The position numbers and the translations under genes are program-made. A stretch of 8,586 nt of DNA from Pseudomonadota bacterium (GTDB lineage: Bacteria > Pseudomonadota > Gammaproteobacteria > Steroidobacterales > Woeseiaceae): positions 1-8,586 of the forward strand of contig JADFGH010000082.1 in the NCBI GenBank assembly GCA_022567775.1, given 5' to 3'. This document shows positions 6,878 through 8,586 of the stretch, in pieces (position 1 is the stretch's first letter; each line of letters starts with the position of its first letter). The notes under the pieces were generated by a model. The model searched no databases, was not told where the DNA came from, and saw nothing but the letters and a program-made list of their open reading frames with translations.

Positions 6878-8388
6878 CGATTGACGACTACATAACGCTC
6901 ATCGACGACGCCAGTGTCTATGACGTCGCCAGCGAAACTCCGCTGGAGCTTGCCAGCAATTTGTCCGCACGACTCGGCAACCGAATCTTCATGAAACGCG
7001 AAGATTTGCAACCGGTTTTCTCGTTCAAAATTCGCGGCGCTTACAACAAAATTGCCAAATTGTCGCAAGATGCGCTGGATGCCGGCGTTATCTGCAGCTC
7101 AGCCGGTAATCACGCCCAGGGAGTCGCGCTTGCAGCGCAAAGGAAAGACGTTCGGGCAGTTATCGTCATGCCGGTTACCACACCGACAATCAAGATCAAC
7201 GCGGTCAGGTCGCTTGGTGGCGAGGTAATCTTGCACGGCGATACTTACGACGATGCGTATGCACGTGCCAGGGAACTTGAACAAGAGCAAGGACTGACCT
7301 TCATTCACCCATTTGATGATCCTGCCGTGATCGCCGGCCAGGGCACAATCGGCCGCGAACTGGTCGATCAGCTTGAAGAGGATGTGCAGGCAGTTTTCGT
7401 ACCGATTGGCGGCGGCGGCCTGATTGCCGGGATCGCTGCTTACCTGAAGGGCAAGAAGCCGGACATCAGGATCATCGGCGTCGAGCCGGAGGATTCTGCG
7501 GCGATGCAGAAATCGCTTGCAGCCGGAGAACTTATTACGCTGGATCACGTTGGCATTTTTGCGGACGGCGTGGCGGTGCGCCGCGTGGGTGATGAAACAT
7601 TCAGAATTTGCCAACAATTGGTCGATGAAATCGTCACCGTCGATACCGATCAGATTTGTGCCGCTATTCGGGATATTTTTGAGGACACACGTTCGATCGT
7701 CGAACCCGCCGGTGCACTGGCTGTGGCGGGTGCAAAAAAATATATCGCGGCAAACAGCATTGAAAACCAGGCATTTGTCGTCATCAACGGTGGCGCGAAC
7801 GTTAACTTCGATCGCCTGCGGCATATCGCCGAGCGAGCAGCAATCGGCGAACAACGTGAAATGCTGCTCGGCGTCGAGATCCCGGAAAAACCCGGTAGCT
7901 TCCGGACATTTTGCGAAGCCCTCGGTCGGCGCGGCATCACCGAATTTAATTACCGTTACAGCGATTCCAGGAAAGCGCACATTTTCGTCGGGGTGGAGTT
8001 ACGGCGCGGCGCCGAAGAACATGCCGAGCTTATTGAAAACCTGACCAGGCTTGGATTTCCCCTCGTCGATCTGAGCGACAACGAGATGGCCAAGCTGCAT
8101 GTCCGCCACATGGTTGGAGGAACCGCAAGAATCGAGAATGAAAGACTCTTCCGCTTCGAATTTCCCGAACGGCCAGGTGCGTTGCTGGATTTTCTGAAAG
8201 CAATTGGTACCGACTGGAATATCAGTCTCTTTCATTACCGGAATCATGGCTCGGACTACGGAAGAATCCTGGCCGGGATCCAAGTCGCTGCCGAAGAATC
8301 AGAAGAGCTGGAAGCCCACCTGGCCGATCTCGGTTACTCGTATAGTGAGGAGAGTGACAATCCTGCGTATACGATGTTTTTAGCGTAG
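6874..8388 (+). CDS. ilvA: Biosynthetic threonine deaminase (threonine ammonia-lyase), PLP-dependent, two ACT-like domains
   Basis: The enzyme converts L-threonine to 2-oxobutanoate and ammonia in the cytoplasm, the first committed step of isoleucine synthesis. From the ATG at 6874 it is 504 residues, close to the 514 of E. coli IlvA. The PLP Schiff-base lysine is Lys52 in SFKIRGAY, SSAGNHAQG is at 74-82, and the phosphate-binding glycine loop GGGGL is at 179-183. The catalytic domain ends near residue 320. Two ACT-like regulatory domains follow: one from about 329 (LLGVEIPEKPGSFRTF) and one from about 423 (LFRFEFPERPGALLDF). This two-domain tail marks the isoleucine-inhibited, valine-relieved biosynthetic form and not the short catabolic TdcB form. 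A TTG two codons upstream (6868) is a possible alternative start. Neither start has a good Shine-Dalgarno sequence; GAGGAA at 6848-6853 is too far away. The gene is alone, not in an ilvGMED cluster. Its TAG stop lies inside the first repeat element. Confidence 0.97.
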   Translation: MTIDDYITLIDDASVYDVASETPLELASNLSARLGNRIFMKREDLQPVFSFKIRGAYNKIAKLSQDALDAGVICSSAGNHAQGVALAAQRKDVRAVIVMPVTTPTIKINAVRSLGGEVILHGDTYDDAYARARELEQEQGLTFIHPFDDPAVIAGQGTIGRELVDQLEEDVQAVFVPIGGGGLIAGIAAYLKGKKPDIRIIGVEPEDSAAMQKSLAAGELITLDHVGIFADGVAVRRVGDETFRICQQLVDEIVTVDTDQICAAIRDIFEDTRSIVEPAGALAVAGAKKYIAANSIENQAFVVINGGANVNFDRLRHIAERAAIGEQREMLLGVEIPEKPGSFRTFCEALGRRGITEFNYRYSDSRKAHIFVGVELRRGAEEHAELIENLTRLGFPLVDLSDNEMAKLHVRHMVGGTARIENERLFRFEFPERPGALLDFLKAIGTDWNISLFHYRNHGSDYGRILAGIQVAAEESEELEAHLADLGYSYSEESDNPAYTMFLA

Positions 8389-8461
8389 GAGCCGGCCTAC
8401 CGGGCAATCGATGCCCGATACGTGGACTCAACCCGAATCGCTCGCTGGGGCGAGCTCCTAC
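8385..8461. repeat. REP/BIME-like element, copy 1, with 8-bp terminal inverted repeats
   Basis: The element starts with GTAGGAGC (8385-8392) and ends with the exact inverse GCTCCTAC (8454-8461). Inside are two small stems: CGGGCA/TGCCCG (8401-8406 with 8412-8417, loop ATCGA) and GCTCGC/GCGAGC (8440-8445 with 8450-8455, loop TGGG). The 5' GTAG tetranucleotide next to a hairpin is typical of REP elements mobilised by RAYT transposases in Pseudomonas, Stenotrophomonas and relatives. No RAYT gene is in the window. Its first bases contain the ilvA stop codon. Confidence 0.78.
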
Positions 8462-8490
8462 AGGCGAGCTCCTACAGGCGAGCTCTTACG
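8449..8490. repeat. Three tandem 14-bp units within the REP array
   Basis: GGCGAGCTCCTACA occurs at 8449-8462 and again exactly at 8463-8476. A third copy at 8477-8490 has two changes (GGCGAGCTCTTACG). Each unit carries the right-hand terminal repeat of the REP-like element, so the right end appears to have been duplicated twice. Confidence 0.85.
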
Positions 8491-8512
8491 ACGGATTGCC
8501 GCGAATCGTTTT

Positions 8513-8586
8513 GTAGGAGCCCGGCCTGCCGGGCGATCGATGCCCGATACGTGGACTCAACCCGAATCGCTCGCTGGGGCGAGCTC
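8513..8586. repeat. REP/BIME-like element, copy 2, cut by the window end
   Basis: It matches copy 1 (8385-8457) over 74 bases with one inserted C and two A-to-G differences. It is offset by 129 bases from copy 1. The insertion makes its first stem perfect: GCCCGG (8519-8524) and CCGGGC (8529-8534) around CCTG. In copy 1 that stem is damaged. The final CTAC expected from copy 1 lies outside the window, so the tandem array probably continues. Confidence 0.8.

Noticed and set aside
6745..7068. A 107-codon minus-strand frame crossing from ilvA into the divergent region, considered as a first gene of the exporter operon.
   Set aside because: Two thirds of it is antisense to the N-terminus of IlvA, and it lacks a leader motif and any coding character.
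7099..7980. A 293-codon open frame on the minus strand inside ilvA.
   Set aside because: It lies wholly antisense to a clearly recognised ilvA. Its translation shows no domain-like pattern and is the kind of mirror frame expected opposite GC-biased codons.
8385..8586. A CRISPR array, given the regularly spaced repeats.
   Set aside because: The repeats are 74-77 bp with internal hairpins and 8-bp inverted ends, the 14-bp units have no spacers, and no cas gene is present.

Overview
The window looks like chromosomal DNA of a Gammaproteobacterium of moderate GC content. The genus cannot be fixed from the sequence. The clues are an M16 peptidase of the periplasmic/outer-envelope type, a HlyD + C39-peptidase ABC exporter pair of the CvaA/CvaB (RaxA/RaxB) kind, a two-ACT-domain threonine deaminase, and REP-like repeats beginning with GTAGGAGC, a style known from Pseudomonas, Stenotrophomonas and Xanthomonas relatives.

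Layout. Bases 2-2695 (+) hold the 3' part of a two-module insulinase-family (M16) zinc protease; its start lies upstream of the window. A 127-base convergent gap follows with nothing recognisable. Bases 2823-3182 (-) encode a small three-helix membrane protein of unknown function. A 163-base gap (3183-3345) carries a possible 14-codon upstream mini-ORF and a short palindrome. Bases 3346-6706 (-) hold a two-gene operon, a HlyD-type adaptor followed by a C39 peptidase-ABC transporter; the genes overlap by 8 bases. The 167-base divergent region 6707-6873 has a possible ilvA promoter, an operator-like palindrome and an unexpected 48-codon ORF that overlaps the ilvA start. Bases 6874-8388 (+) encode biosynthetic threonine deaminase (ilvA). 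From the ilvA stop codon to the end of the window there is a tandem array of REP/BIME-like elements.

How the genes work together. The HlyD and ABC proteins should form the inner-membrane and periplasmic parts of a type I secretion system. It would cut a double-glycine leader from a peptide and export it through a TolC-type channel. Neither the peptide nor a TolC gene is visible here, so the exporter is an orphan within the window. IlvA makes 2-oxobutanoate for isoleucine synthesis and has no evident functional link to the exporter. The parts that deserve a second look are the orphan exporter, the repeat array fused to the end of ilvA, and the small overlapping ORFs in front of ilvA, hlyD and the membrane-protein gene.
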